64,000 nucleotides of DNA, from contig JAQFWX010000007.1 of assembly GCA_027605045.1 (NCBI GenBank), positions 1,178,001 to 1,242,000 on the forward strand, written 5' to 3'. Source of the stretch: Phallus indusiatus. Its lineage: Eukaryota > Basidiomycota > Agaricomycetes > Phallales > Phallaceae. Positions 34,734 through 47,620 of this stretch are shown here, in pieces. Both the position numbers and the translations under genes were made by a program. How positions within the stretch are numbered: the first letter of the stretch is position 1; every line of letters starts with the position of its first letter. Below the pieces are notes generated by a model that saw nothing but the letters and a program-made list of their open reading frames with translations, made no database searches and had not been told where the DNA came from.

Positions 34734-37700
34734 TTAACATCTCTCAAAGACTTTGTACAGGTCTGGAAGGCTCGCAACTTGCACGACATCTCTGTCGAGC
34801 AGTCTTTTAGGGGCAGTAAAATATTTCCGCATCGCCTCGAAGCAAACATGCTGGATTTGCCATTTTTCGGCATCAATATCCGTATCCATATCCAAACTTT
34901 GATCAGTGGCATTGATCACCTTTCTCGCCTCGGCTATGTTGTCGTGTGAATGGGGTAATATTGAGCCTGGAACATGAAAATAAGCCAGCTCTCGTAAGAA
35001 CGTGTCAAAGCACTCTCGCTCCGTTTTCCAATTGACCTGGAATTCACTTACTACGCACGGAAAAAGAAGAGGCCGAGAAAGCATACCTCTGGGCCAAGTC
35101 TCATAAGGAACAGAGGCAACTTATCCAAATTTGGAGTATAGCCTCTCAATAACAGCGGGATTGTCTCAATTTCATCAGTATCACTGATGCTCATCGAAAA
35201 ATACTCTTTCAGCATTGCCTTGCGTGAAATAAGAATCTCAGTGATGCCCTAAAAACAAAGTATATTGAACAAATCAAAAGCGAGATCTATTCAGGTGACT
35301 GACCTCTACAACTTGGTCTTTTTTCAAACCGGCCTCTTCAATTCCGTCTTCATTTTCTACAGCAAAGGAGAGAAGCGTGCGAATTGGAGCAGGAGGATCA
35401 AGACAAAATTCTCCGAAGTTTCCAAACTGGCGAAGTCCCAGTTGATAAAATAACTCTTCTCTGGAATAATCCTCAGTGAAGCTGATCTGGAAAGACGAAA
35501 AAAATATTTTAGGACTTACATCAACGAAGCATGATTGACAATGTAGAGCTTTGTCGCATGTTGAATGAGAGACAGTGATTTATCAAGGTCCACAACCCCA
35601 ACAAACACATGTTTTTTGAGAATCTCGGTCAACCCTGCCAGTGGTAATCCATAGCATCCATTGAATCATGTCGAAGCAATGGAGTACAAACCTGTATGTC
35701 CACCTTGTAAGACCTCATCTCGTAGGTTTCGAACCGACGTAAGAATGCACCCCGATTCTTCAATCTGAGGTATTTTGGAGGAAATAGCAGGGGATTCGGC
35801 CGATTCAGCCTCGACTTGAGATTTATTTAAAACGGGAAACATGGAATCAATGGTTCGATCTTTAGCAGATGTTCGAACTTTATGATGCGAGTACGTTTTT
35901 TGAACCGCCGGGACTAGAAAAGAAACTGAGTGTTTTTATGAAACCGATGAGTGGAAAAAGAAATACCTTTGTCTCTTTTTCCGATCATGATAATTTCGTT
36001 CGTCTCTGCCTCTTCCTCTTCCTCGCCCTCGGTTTCTTCAACTATATCTTCCTTCGCTTTTTCCACTTTACGAGTACTTTTCTTCTCTGCCTCGTCCTTT
36101 TTACTTGGCTCTTCGGTGGTGAGAGCCTAAAGACCGAGGACATATAACAACCCGTACGACAAAGAGAAGATAGAGAAGAAAAAGCTTACCTGATACTTGA
36201 AGGTGCGGCTCCCACTATCTTTGACTAGAACCTCCTGTATTTCATCACAAACACGAGAAATAATGGCTTCTTCGTCAAGGAAATGGACCTCTCGTTTAGT
36301 CGGGTGAACATTTACGTCGACACATTTAGGGTCAATCTGCAAACTGCGAAGAGATGCCACACATCAATATATTTTGGACGGTACAGAGAAAAGATAAACC
36401 TAAGCGGCGAGTGTACGAAACGAAACTTACCTGAGATAAACAAACGGAGATGTCCCCTTAGGTAGTATACCGCTATACACAGCATCTATCGCTTTTTTGA
36501 GTCGGGAAGATTCAACCAACCGATCTGTACAAATATTAGCAATGTTCAACATACAAAATTCTGACGTACGATTTATAAATAACAAGAAAATCATCTTTTT
36601 TGCATGATAGTTGACACTGGTGACATATGCTTCTCCCTTCCACGAGACATTGTCGAATCCGCTCTCCGTGTCACTTCCGCTTCCTCCTTCCTTTGAATTC
36701 TCTTCTCCCTCGTTATCAGCATCCACACCCATGGAGTCATCTTCATCCTCTGAGACAACGGCTTTCCCTTTTCCTTTTAAATCTATCGGTTTATCTTGTG
36801 CAGCTTTTTGTTTCTTTAGATGGTTAGATGTCTCCGACGAAACTAAGACATGGCTCAATGCTTTCCCAACAGCCGAGCCATATAGCAAGCTAATGTTCTG
36901 TTTTACTGTGCTTCCTGAAGGGGTTGAAAGATCTGGTGACGTCGAGGACGCCTAACCGCCGAAATATCAGAATTATGGAAAGTGCTTCAAACGCGAACGT
37001 TTCATCTTACCTTTTTGCAAGCAAAGGATACATTCGCATTGTGTACCGCATATTTTGTCATAACATCCAATATCTTGTTATACTCTTCTGAAACAGATTT
37101 CATAGCTTGAAGACGAAGGGGTACGTTGTAAAAGAGATCTTCAACCTAAAAGCGTTGGTTTTAGTAGCGTGATGTCAAGAATATTGTTTTTTTTTTACTG
37201 TGATAGTTGTTCCATCGTTTCCTGCGCAAGGTTTTGGATCGGTTGAGGCACCAGCCTTTGGTGGAGAAAGTACACCATCCGAATAATGTGCTCTGCGAAA
37301 CCATCAAACATAAAAGAAAGGGAGAGTCGCAAAAGAATACCCTTACTTCCAGGCGCAACCTTCGCTTTTAACTTTCGTGATAACACTCAAATGTGCAACA
37401 TGACTGATTGATGCAAGAGCTTCACCACGAAAACCATAACTTTGTAGAGAAGATAGATCCGAAAACGAAGAAATCTTGGAGGTTGCAAAGCGGGTTGCGA
37501 GCAATGGTAAAGAATCTTTCTGAAAAAAAACCAACCTATCAACGAGTTATTTTTAAAGAAAAAGTCAAAGAACCTGAATTCCAGATCCATTGTCTTGAAT
37601 TTGAAGAAGTTTTAGCCCTCCGTCTTTAATTAACACGCGAATAGAAGTTGACCCGGCATCCAGAGCATTTTCGAGAAGCTCTTTGAGTGCTGACGCAGGA

Positions 37701-37949
37701 CGATGAATAATCTAGACAAAAGATAATCGTATATAGACAATATTGAAAGACATTAGATCCTACTTCTCCAGCTGCAATGCGGTTTATCAGTGCCTCGTCA
37801 AGACGTCTAATTTGACGCGGTGCCGATGTCGAAGTCGAGTCCGATTTCTGTCCTTCTGCTCATTTAGAGTGAATTAACGTGTTGAGTTTGTTTGTTGAAT
37901 CACCTGTCTTTGCGATGGTCCGCGAGGCTGGTATCGAGGACGAAGCCAT
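34734..37949 (-). CDS. MLH1: DNA mismatch repair protein MLH1
   Basis: MutL-homologue ATPase that pairs with PMS1 and MLH3 in mismatch repair and meiotic crossover. The start is at 37949 ([15 protein letters not shown], intron), then [12 protein letters not shown] and [15 protein letters not shown] (ATP-binding motif I with the catalytic Glu), [11 protein letters not shown] (motif II), and [16 protein letters not shown] (motif III, about 37400-37450). [20 protein letters not shown] lies at 36270-36340. The linker is Glu/Lys/Ser-rich with a long acidic insert (36640-36760). The C-terminal interaction domain ends exactly in [11 protein letters not shown]; the final Cys is conserved in MLH1 and in yeast contributes to the endonuclease metal site of the partner. 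About ten introns. It is 340 bases downstream of the Furry-family start on the same strand. Confidence 0.95.
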
Positions 37950-39035
37950 CGTATATTACTCGGAGACTCAACGCGTACATAGCAGTCTCAAACGAGCGTA
38001 AGGCAATCGAGCGCTTGCAGCTGTTTTAGCGGACGTCTCAACACTATCCTTCACTGAATTCACACTTTACTCCTGGATGTCACTCGTGGTTTGAACACCA
38101 GCGTGAAACAAATGGTGGAAAAAGATAATGACAATTTGAGGGTGAAGCAACGCCGTCACTGCATTACTGAACCATGACGCAGGCATCCATTATGATAATA
38201 ATCCCTCCACATTGGTATGATTAACGTTGAATAAACTGGCAGGTACATCGTAAAAAGCTGCAAACTTCTAACAACGGACGATCCCTATTTACATAGACAG
38301 TCCGAAAGATAGCATCGATAGCACCCCATCAGTTTTCCGTTCTTTGCCAACAATTCGTCTACGGTTCCTGGGGAACAGAGTACCTGCAGGACGTATCATT
38401 GGACTTGTATCATGCTCCGCAGAGAGCGGATAATCCACCAGAATTTGACATCATTTGGGGATCAATGCTATTTTCAATTTATGGGGCGCCCGCGCTCAGG
38501 CGTCGAGTCATAGTGGCCACGTAGTCCGGCGAGAGGTTGACTTCGGCAATATATTCAGACACAGGGACATCAACGAGAAAAAACATTCTCAGTAACCTTT
38601 ATTGCATCACATACGACATATGAAGTGAAAAGAAAAAAAGTTGGGGAAAAGAATGATATATATCCAACTCCGGTAAGGAGAAAACGCACCACGTATGTAC
38701 AACGATGGTAACAAGTAACAACGACGACAGATACGGACTCCAGCTGAGCGGATTAGCTCTTTCTATGACCTGCAGTAGGCTCTCACAGCATGATTTTAAA
38801 AAAAGCGCGAGGGGACAATAAAGCCGGTCAAGAGAAATGAGTTGAGGAAAAAAAAAAAGAAGCGCCCAAAGTGCCACAAGCTTATATAATGTTTTAGGTA
38901 TTACGTAATGCGCCAGCCAATTGCCAGACAACAGCTTATTCACATGTCACCGTACCGATAATAGCCACCAGCTCAGCAATACGTTTTATTCCTTCCTGTC
39001 ACCCTCCCGGCCCTGCTCTCTCTTTCAGAAACCCA
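37950..39035. other. Divergent intergenic region between MLH1 and the ABC transporter
   Basis: About 1.1 kb with no supported gene. It includes a minus-strand frame at 38599-38943 that is hydrophobic but AT-driven and without family signature. Confidence 0.45.
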
Positions 39036-42000
39036 ATGGCATCTACTCAGCTCTCTTCGTTCGGATTTGTCTCACAGCTACTGCACAGAGTTCCTCAGGA
39101 ACGTCGCTCGGCGTATCTCAAAGCGCTATTTATCGCGATTTGTCTTTTACGCTCCAGGATATTTGTCGTAGCTCGACCGAGTATATTCCAGCGACAGCCC
39201 AAAGTCAAATCGCCCAAATCTGAGGTCGACGTTTCAGATTCTGAATTGCGAGAGACCAAGCCTGAGCCGCTCATTCCCGTTTATACAGTGGATGACGATG
39301 GGTCAGAGTCGGTTTTCGTGCCCTTCAAGGGCAGACTCTCCAAGGTGAGCACGAGTTCCGTGCGACGATATTAACAGTTAGCTCATATTTCCTAATCAAG
39401 GTCAAACTAAAACATCTATCACCCACATACCTTGCGTCGACACGCGCATTATTCCCTCCCTTACCACCAGATCACAATGCCGATTCCAAAGCCAAATTAG
39501 TCAAATCACAAATGAGTCAACTTATATCCATTTTACGTCTTGGATTCCCTTCACTTCGCGCAAAACAGACTTGGATTCTGTTTCTACATTCCATGTTCCT
39601 CATACTACGGACATACCTATCAATTTTGGTTGCAAAATTAGACGGCCGGATCGTCAGAGACATTGTGCGTTCGTATCACATTCACGCTATTACTCTTATA
39701 ACTCATTAGTATTTAGGTTAGTGCCGATGCCTGGGGATTCGGGAAAGGCATCGGACTTTGGTTCTTATTGGCAATTCCAAGTACATATACGAATTCAATG
39801 GTAAGTGGTCTATTAATATGAACAACCCGGCTCTTTCTGATTCCAGTAACAGCTTCGTCATTTACAATCTAAACTTTCTTTACACCTACGCACGACGTTA
39901 ACGCGATATGCTCATGATTTATACTTTACACCTGCCCCATTGCTGAGATATTACCGTATATCCCATGGCATATCTTCGGAAAGACTAGAAGGTGTTGACC
40001 AGTAAGTTCAACACATCCTTACAAGCCGTTGTTTTCAAGTAACCCTTTTCCCAGATTTATAACCGCAGATATTGCTGCATTCTGCGATTCCCTATCCGCT
40101 CTTTAGTGAGTCTTTATTAGTAATCAACTTTATCTCAATCTTATCGAACTCTTTAGTGGGAACATTATGAAACCAGCTTTAGACATGATTATTTTCACGT
40201 CCCAGCTCTCACGTTCGTTAGGATTACGGGGAACAGCCCTTCTTTTTATAAACTACTACGCTACGGCCAGGATCCTGAGAGCTGTCACACCTGCGTTTGG
40301 CAAACTGGCGGCCATCGAAAGAGGTCTGGAAGGTGAATTCCGCACCGGGATGGGCCGAGTTGGTAGAGAAAGTGAAGAGATTGCGTGCGTTATCTTCTTT
40401 CTTTATATATCTGTGAGGCTCAATGCAAACGATACCCTCAGGTTTTACGGAGGTGGACCCCGTGAACGAGAGATTTTATGGAACTCGTATTTGCGTCTGA
40501 TTCGGCATGTTAATTCGATCTATAAGGTTTGACTCCGGCCCTGTTTTCCTTCCCCGAGACATTAATTTTCTTCTCCTCGCAGATTCGTATCGCATATGAA
40601 TGGACCGAAGATTTTGTAATCAAATATGCATGGTCTGCGGCAGGTCCGAAATTATAACGGCGATGATTTCGAGATTCTCATCATTTTTCTTTTTTTCAGG
40701 TTATATCCTTATATCAATTCCCATTCTCTTTACTCGTCGGCATCGATTTGCTAGTACGAAGCCTGGTTCGGCCGTAGACGATGCCATTGCAAACCGTACG
40801 GAAAGTACGTGTCTTATCTCTCATCTACAAGTATACAACGGTTGATCTTATCGTTTTCATAGTCTATATCTCCAACCGTCGTCTTCTTTTATCACTGGCT
40901 GACGCTGGTAGTCGACTCATGTTTGCATATAAAGATATCCTGGAATTGGCAGGCCTGTCCTCGCGCTTGTATACCCTCTTCTCGACATTACACGCCATTG
41001 AGCCTCTACCCGAGCCTAGGACTAATGACCACAAGATCGTGTTACGTGACGTTGATGTGGACGTTCCTGGAGAAAGTCTACGTTTGATCGATAGATTAAA
41101 TTTCGAACTTCCTTGTTCGGCTGTGTCCAACGGCATCGGTAATGGACACGCTGAAAATCTGGCTAATGGAAATGGATACGTGAATGGAGATGCAGATACC
41201 GGTCCTGCCTGGAAAATGAATCCCGGTGAACATTTGATGATTACGGGCCCGAATGGAGTTGGAAAAACCTCAATTGCTCGTATTATCGCTGGTTTATGGG
41301 GTGTCGAACGTGGTGCTGGAGAACTGGAACGTCCTTCCCAGGGAACTCGCGAGTTGATGATTGTGCCGCAAAGAGCATACATGGTTGTTGGCACTTTACT
41401 AGATCAGTTGAGTCTTCTCCCAATTCCAATTCGAGAAAGTTTGGACAGATAATTTATCGTTTTTATATTTTATCTAGAATTGTATATCCACATTCCTGTT
41501 TCGAGTTCTCTCAATCCGGTCGAACGCTTGAGGAGTTGATGGACATCTTAAAGGCTGTCCATTTGGACTACCTACCCTCACGTGAGGGCGGATGGAGTAC
41601 TGTTAAGGTGTGGCGAGACGTTCTAAGTGGAGGGGAGAAGCAGCGAGTAAGTCTATTAGAGTTTCTTGTATGAACAAAGCGTTAATCGGATCAAGATGAG
41701 TCTGGCTCGTATATTTTATCACAAACCGCGTTTTGCTGTTCTAGATGGTGAGAATATTCCGTGATCTCAGTAAAACAGGGTGTCTCACATGAGGTGTTCA
41801 GAATGCACGAGTGCAGTGTCTAGCGATGTTGAAGGGTCGATGTACCAACACGCTAAAGATTTGGGAATTTCTCTGATAACAATATCATTGCGGTAAATAA
41901 TGTTCCTTCTTTGACTCGCATCCCGGCCTTATCACTGTATTCTCCAGACCCTCTTTAGCGAAATACCACACCCGGATGTTATCACTACCCGGAGATGGAA

Positions 42001-42155
42001 CTGGGAAATGGACGATGACGAGAATAGGAACTGCAGAAGAGAGACTGGGGATTGACAAGGAGATTGTTGCTCTTGAAGAACAGCTCGCTGAAGTTGGAAA
42101 TTGGGAGGCGCGGTTGAAGGAATTGAATAAATTATTGGGAATCGACAAATCATAA
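39036..42155 (+). CDS. Peroxisomal ABC half-transporter (ABCD / PXA family)
   Basis: Imports very-long-chain fatty acyl-CoA into peroxisomes in yeast and animals (Pxa1/Pxa2, ALDP). The N-terminal exon has [19 protein letters not shown], then the conserved membrane domain with [72 protein letters not shown] and ERGLEGEFR. The IAFYGGG..ERE motif is also present (split by an intron at about 40388-40440). The nucleotide-binding domain has Walker [10 protein letters not shown] (about 41250-41275), the Q-loop region IVPQRAYM, signature LSGGEKQR (about 41625-41645) and Walker B RFAVLDE, whose Glu codon is split by an intron at 41750. The end is LLGIDKS. More than ten introns; an Asn/Gly-rich insert precedes Walker A. 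Frames look intact. Dimer partner not in the window. Confidence 0.93.
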
Positions 42156-43420
42156 GTGTTGTATTGTTGTTGTTGTTATTAGACGGTGCGATACAATAAT
42201 AAATTTATATTAATTTTGATTTTGTTCTTCGTTTATCACTTGAGTCTGGTGTAACAGCGATGTGCGACAAAAAGATACCTCAAGAACTTGACTAGACTCA
42301 GTATTTCAGTTGGCTCTGATATGTTCGCATCTGTTCATCATTAATCTTTGATCAAACTGTCGATTTTCGCAGAGCCCTGAGACTAATACCATTTGTGGCT
42401 GAGGCGCCACTATTAGTCGGCGTAGCAACCGTGCGCGTGACTGGTGAAATAACTTCTTGTTTATACACAAGTGCATAGTTAACATAAACCCCACAGATCA
42501 CCTCATACATATGCAACATTTATTACAGAGAGTATCCTATGGTGGATGATACCGGCAACCTTTTCTGATACATAGGGATGACTCGCACAGGTTAGGTTTG
42601 GGTGAGATAACGGAAATTTGAACATCAGGAGGGGATGATGATAAGCCATTAATGACGTAGAATCCGGTTTGTTATGGCATGAGCACAAGGCGAAAACCGG
42701 CGCCAGCTCGTCAGGATGTCGTCGGACGCCTCCCGCAGGTCCTTTGTATTCGTTTCGGCTTCATTTCATTGCCAGGATTTAATTTGTGTACGGCGGCCTT
42801 GTAGGAGGGGAGAAAGAGTAAAATATTAAGTATTCAAACTCAGTAAGGAAACGTCGTTTTTTCAAAAAACGGAAACTTCAAGGGGTTCTTCGGTAATTTG
42901 ATGAGATTCTTAGGGAGGTGAGGTATATCTGTCTCTCAGCTAAGTTGTATTAATATGGATCAGGAAGGTCACAGCTCCCTATGCTCAACTGATCTTTCCT
43001 CCTCCAATTGAATGAGCTCTTGCATATCAGTCTTCAATAGCCTGAGGTATTATTTCATTTCATGTTCGCGTCACGGACTTATTGTAGCTAATTCACTTAG
43101 ATCCTCGTCTGATGAAATGCATGCAGATATTATGGGACGATAAACGAGTGCGTTAGCTCTACTGAGGTCTGAAGATAGAGCCAGAAACCCCAATCACACT
43201 GCGCCTGGCAAACGCAGTTTTACCAACCAGTCGCCAAGCAAAATACATTGAATAGCATGCTGAGGATGTGAGCGCTGATACATTATTTTCAAGCGAGTTG
43301 AGCTATCAATCAAACCCACTCTCGGTAATATGCGACCTGGACCGAAACACTATATAGTAACTGTTTGGCTCGAACTCTTGAACCTCAGGCCCGTCTATCT
43401 TTCAAGTTCGCAAGGTTTTT
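42156..43420. other. Intergenic, no supported gene
   Basis: About 1.26 kb with only short frames on both strands and no recognised repeat. It marks the change from the conserved core block to the accessory region. Confidence 0.4.
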
Positions 43421-44655
43421 ATGGATGCTTCAATGCTACAGATACGTCAAACCGTGCAACTGGTACAAGAACTTCCCTCTTTTTTACAAGTATTATTCAA
43501 CCTCGGTAAGCATATATTCATATATCTTTCTAGTATGGTGCCATATGGGCAACAACATCCATTAGTGGCAACTACTACCCTCATCGTCTGGAATACTTTC
43601 TTGACCCTGGATGAAGAAGTGAGTGTCACCTCCGGACCTTTTATCCCAGTTAATGTATACTGAACTTGAGCATTGTGTTAGGTAGAATTTATTTGGCCGT
43701 ATGTAGTTCTTTTTTTCATTTCATAACTATATCCTTAAGATGCGTTAGATCCAACTTTACCTTTGTAAAATGCTTCTATTTAGTGGTTCGGTATCTTTCC
43801 CTTTTGATTTCTTGGTAAGTTCTCTTTGTCCGACAGTTTGCTTGAGCGACTCTGATGTTGCCAAACAGTGGAACCACCTTTGGTTTCTTCGCGAATATAC
43901 GTGCTAACTTGTGCCCGGAAATTATATGGATTAATACTATCGGTGCTTCTACCACCATAGCATGCTCAAACATATTGCTCATACGACGAGGTACCTCGTT
44001 TTCGCTTCCATTGTAATCAATGATGATTTATGGTTTTAGTGCATGCGTTCTACGGACTTTCAAAACACGTATTCTGGGCTCTCTGTTCAGGATTCGCATT
44101 GAGTGAAATCTCGGTAATGGCGACTCTGATTATGGGTCTATTCAAGGTCCATGCTACAAAGGATAACCTTCCTTCACCAATGTCAGAATTATTTGGACAT
44201 TGCTTTATCGAATCGTACCCTCAAATATTTATTTATGTGTGGTAAGTGTCGATAAATCAGTGTTGAGCTATAGCTCAGATCAAAATTGCCATGAAAGGTT
44301 CTGCAAGCTTACGTTCGAAGCCATCGCTTTCGCCTGCATCGTTGCAAAATGTGCCAGATTACAATTCACGGCGTGGAAAACTGGGCTTCCAAATTCACGA
44401 TTATACAACATTTTCATGAGGGATGGAACATGGGCGTTTTTCGTTCTGTTTTGTAAGCACAATCGATACTACTCGCTGCTTTTTTTTTTTACGAATTAAC
44501 AGTATTTTACTTGTTCACTGGAATTTTGATGCATGCCCAAAATGTAGCAGGCTTATCATTCGCTTTGTGAGATTCATTACAATTGTGTCAATTACGCTAT
44601 TCATTGAACAAATGAAATTAGATGGTCCTACGCTCTTTCTAATATATGTGTAAGT
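43421..44655 (+). CDS. DUF6533-like multi-helix membrane protein 1
   Basis: The short N-terminal exon (MDASMLQIRQTVQLVQELPS) is followed by VATTTLIVWNTFLTLDEE and VEFIWP, the hallmark start of DUF6533 proteins (W..LLTFD.EVE.IW). Later exons hold IIWINTIGASTTIACSNILL, AFYGLSKHVFWALCSGFAL, FEAIAFACIVAKCARLQF and MRDGTWAFFVLF. These correspond to helices III-VI and the conserved RDGTWAFF motif preceding the sixth helix. About seven introns. The family is found in Agaricomycetes, often in many copies, with no known function; the topology resembles seven-helix receptors. Some junctions (43690-43800) were not resolved, so a defect cannot be ruled out. It ends in a basic/polar tail at about 44650. 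Confidence 0.62.
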
Positions 44656-45906
44656 CATATAAAGACAGAAATTGTGGATTCCAAGAAGACTTAGCTCACT
44701 TGCGCATACACACAGTCTACCCGTGTGCTGTTGAATTTACATCATGCAGCGAAGAAAGCCCGATATTCTGGTGCTCCTTCGCGAGATACCTTTTAGTTTT
44801 ATCAAATAGTATAGCTCGCAATCTCGTGGTCAAATAGCAAGGTGCCACAGGTGGAGGATGACTGAAGAGGCGGCGGTCGAATAATATCAAATCTTCATAG
44901 TAGTTAAACCATAACAAACCCCTGCTCTATAATATGCAACCATTTTGCTGAAGACGGTATTAGTGTAATTTTAGAGCCGTTGCACATATATTAGAAACTG
45001 AGGACATGAGTTGAATCGATTGGGACGCTAGTATTAGTTTGGGGGGCCGGGGAGAAATGAGGATTAACTGAGAGTTCTGGTATTGCTCATCATTAACATC
45101 TTTCATGTATCTCATCACACGTGTGTACAGCGTAGTTTAACCTTGTGTTAGAGGTATTAGCAAAGACGTAGAGACGTGGAGAGAGGTTTTCACAAAAAGT
45201 AGAAAGGTGCCGAGACGGCACTATTGTGCAGAGTGCAGAGAGCGCCAGAGGCGAAGTTCACCCCAGTTCACCGCCTCCACATGCACAATCCATGACATAA
45301 ATAGTTTTACATTCTCTCATAATGATTAGGCATCCATCTACTTTTTGCATTACCCCACAATTTCAGGGACTATGGTTTTACCCCTTCGTATTTTATATCT
45401 GCATAAAGCTAAGTAAGATGCGCATGCGGCGTCGCTGCCATCTAGAGCAAGCACTCTTCCGGTCTGGCGACCGATCCCGCCGACCCGACAGCCATCCGTC
45501 CTGCGTACCGAGCTTCGCTCTTTCCTCGACTGTCTACCAAATAGAGAGAGAAAGGCGAAGCAGGACTCCCGTCTTATCGAACAAGTGTCTGACAAAGCCT
45601 GAGGCCTAAGGCCTAAGGTGCCAGCCGGGACCAGCGTTCAGCCTGACCAGGTGCGTTGGTCCAAATGCTTCCAAATCGTTTCGTCGCGCTGCTCGACGTT
45701 GCATGAGTCAGTCTAACTTGATCCACGTTAACCCATCACTATAATAGGCGACCCCGTTAACTAGATGCACTATCTTTTTACGTTGAATCAATATCCTTCA
45801 CCAGAAATTGCTTCCGCCGGCAAATCTCATTGACCAACGTCACGCATGCAATGGCATCATACCGAAGCTGTCTTAGCTTTCCTCAACTACCATTTCAAGT
45901 GCTATT
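44656..45906. other. Intergenic, no supported gene
   Basis: It contains a frame of 95 codons at 45322-45609 without similarity and a small GAGGCCTAAGGCCTAAGG direct repeat at about 45600-45618. Nothing else was recognised. Confidence 0.4.
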
Positions 45907-47223
45907 ATGTCCAAGATCAAAGGAACCAAGCTTCCTAGAGAGATCAATCCAGCTATTCATAACGACATAACCTGGCAGGGCCTACGCCATATGCCTAAGG
46001 TGTGAGGAAGAATTGGAAAGAGAGCTTGAAGCAGGGAGAGACGCCACAAGGGAACTGGTAGACTGTCGCGTCGTTGGCTATTTGCTTCACCACCCTCCGA
46101 CTAATGAAGCATTGGAAACAGTCGTTAACGAGGTACTTTCATGCGCTAATCATGGAGATCTTTTAAAGTTGGGACGGATATATTTTGATTATCTTTTAAA
46201 ACCATGTGAAATCTCTCGGTGTCAGTTTCGTTTGCAAACCTATTTTTTTTTTTTTTCATCTGCTAGTTTATCAATATGTAGAAGACTACTATATAACATT
46301 TGGTAAGTGCCTAGAATTACCCTCTCTCTGTATCGACTGATACTAAATCCACTAGACTGCAGAGCCGTATCTCCCCCTCCTTTTAGCCCTCTTAATAGCA
46401 CGGCTCGAAAAATGGCGAATCAAACCCCTAGGGACTCTGATACTGCACACCATAAGGTGAATAACAATTGTTGTTTTTTACTCTGACGTCTTCTAATTTA
46501 TCAAGGCACTTGTTCGGGACAAATTCACCTGTATGCTTTCTGGTGCGCATGATCATTCGTGCATGAGCCAAAGTAAAGAGTTGCGTAAGATATGGCCCGT
46601 TAAAGCGCTAGATTGGGGGTTCACAGTGTGTGTCTATATTATGAGGGAGATCCACGGCGGATCTGGTTCCGACGAAGTACGTTTGCAAATCATTGGTGTT
46701 ACCACTCATTTTAAATAATTGAGTAAAGGAAAAAAAGGATATTCCTAATGTGCATGCTATACTGAGGCGATTTGGTTATGAAAATCTGTTAGCTGAACTC
46801 AGTGGAATCGGATTTCACCGTTTAGAAAATGTCCTCACTATAACCTGCGATATACGAGACATTTATGATCAAATGCTTGTGTGGTTTGCTGAAACGGTAT
46901 GTTGACCTTCAAATTACTCTATTCGATTCATGTTAATAATGTTCCATCTCAAGGCAGAGCCTCATACCTATGAAGTAAGAATGGGTGCATTTCTCCGGGA
47001 AAACTGGCTCCCTATACGTGAGACGTACGGCCTTCCAGACTACGTGACGTTCACGACACCCGATGAAGCCAAGCTACCGCTCCCATCTCCCACTTACTTG
47101 AAGCTTCATGCATCGGTTTGTGAGATTGGAGACCTTTCTGGGGCAACAAATTATATGCGGAATTTTCATGACGAGTCAGGTATAGTTGCCAAAGATCCTA
47201 AAGAAATAGAATACGTTTTTTAG
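45907..47223 (+). CDS. HNH-nuclease-domain-like fungal protein, probably decaying
   Basis: Belongs to a basidiomycete family in which an HNH-like region sits between two conserved helical parts. Seen: DATRELVDCRVVGYLLHHPP and LLKLGRIYFDYLLKP (about 46030-46210); FTCMLSGAHDHSCMSQSKEL (about 46525-46580); an ECAHI-like position reading TVCVYIMREIHGGSGSDE (about 46625-46675); GIGFHRLENVLTIT (about 46810-46850); and YVTFTTPDEAKLPLPSPTYLKLHA (about 47040-47115). Introns of 55-75 bases separate them. From memory of the family the usual His of the central AHI is here replaced by Val-Tyr, so activity is doubtful. The 5' end is unclear: a Met at 45907 opens a frame that meets a stop before joining the conserved part. 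A stop at 47221-47223 ends it. Confidence 0.55.
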
Positions 47224-47239
47224 AGTCTACCTTGATGCT

Positions 47240-47620
47240 ATATTTTAATTTTACTACTACTTGAATGATATTATGAAGAAAAAAGGTCGATCTACTTATG
47301 TAGAGATCAAGAACCAGACAATCACAACCAAATTGCTTCAATTTCCGTTGAAAGGCGCTAAGACCCAGCTGTTCTGCTAATTTGCAGCACAGCGCGTGAA
47401 TTTTGAGAAGGTCGGGAGAGGGGAGAGGGTATGTATTTTTATTCGTAGTCTCAAAGTGGCTGGTAAATTCATCCGTAATTCCGGCACGTTGATAATTAAC
47501 TAAGCTCAAATGTAATTTGATTCTATAATTTAAACAATTCGGATCGTGTGGAAAAAACGGCCACTGCAGGTAGTTATATGAGCCGGTACGAAGCTCAAAT
47601 TTCAACAGACCTCAACTCGC
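47240..47620 (-). pseudogene. Inverted fragment of an HNH-like family C-terminus
   Basis: The minus strand reads LLKFELRTGSYNYLQWPF, then TDEFTSHF and PLPSPDLLKIHALCCKLAEQ. This is the same C-terminal segment as in the gene just upstream (LPLPSPTYLKLHASVCEIGD) but clearly diverged. Stops lie just before it and none of the N-terminal two thirds is present. It is arranged tail to tail with the 45907-47223 gene. Confidence 0.6.

Noticed and set aside
38599..38943. Hydrophobic 114-codon minus frame between MLH1 and the ABC transporter
   Set aside because: Composition follows AT-rich and poly-A/T tracts, with no family match or splice support.
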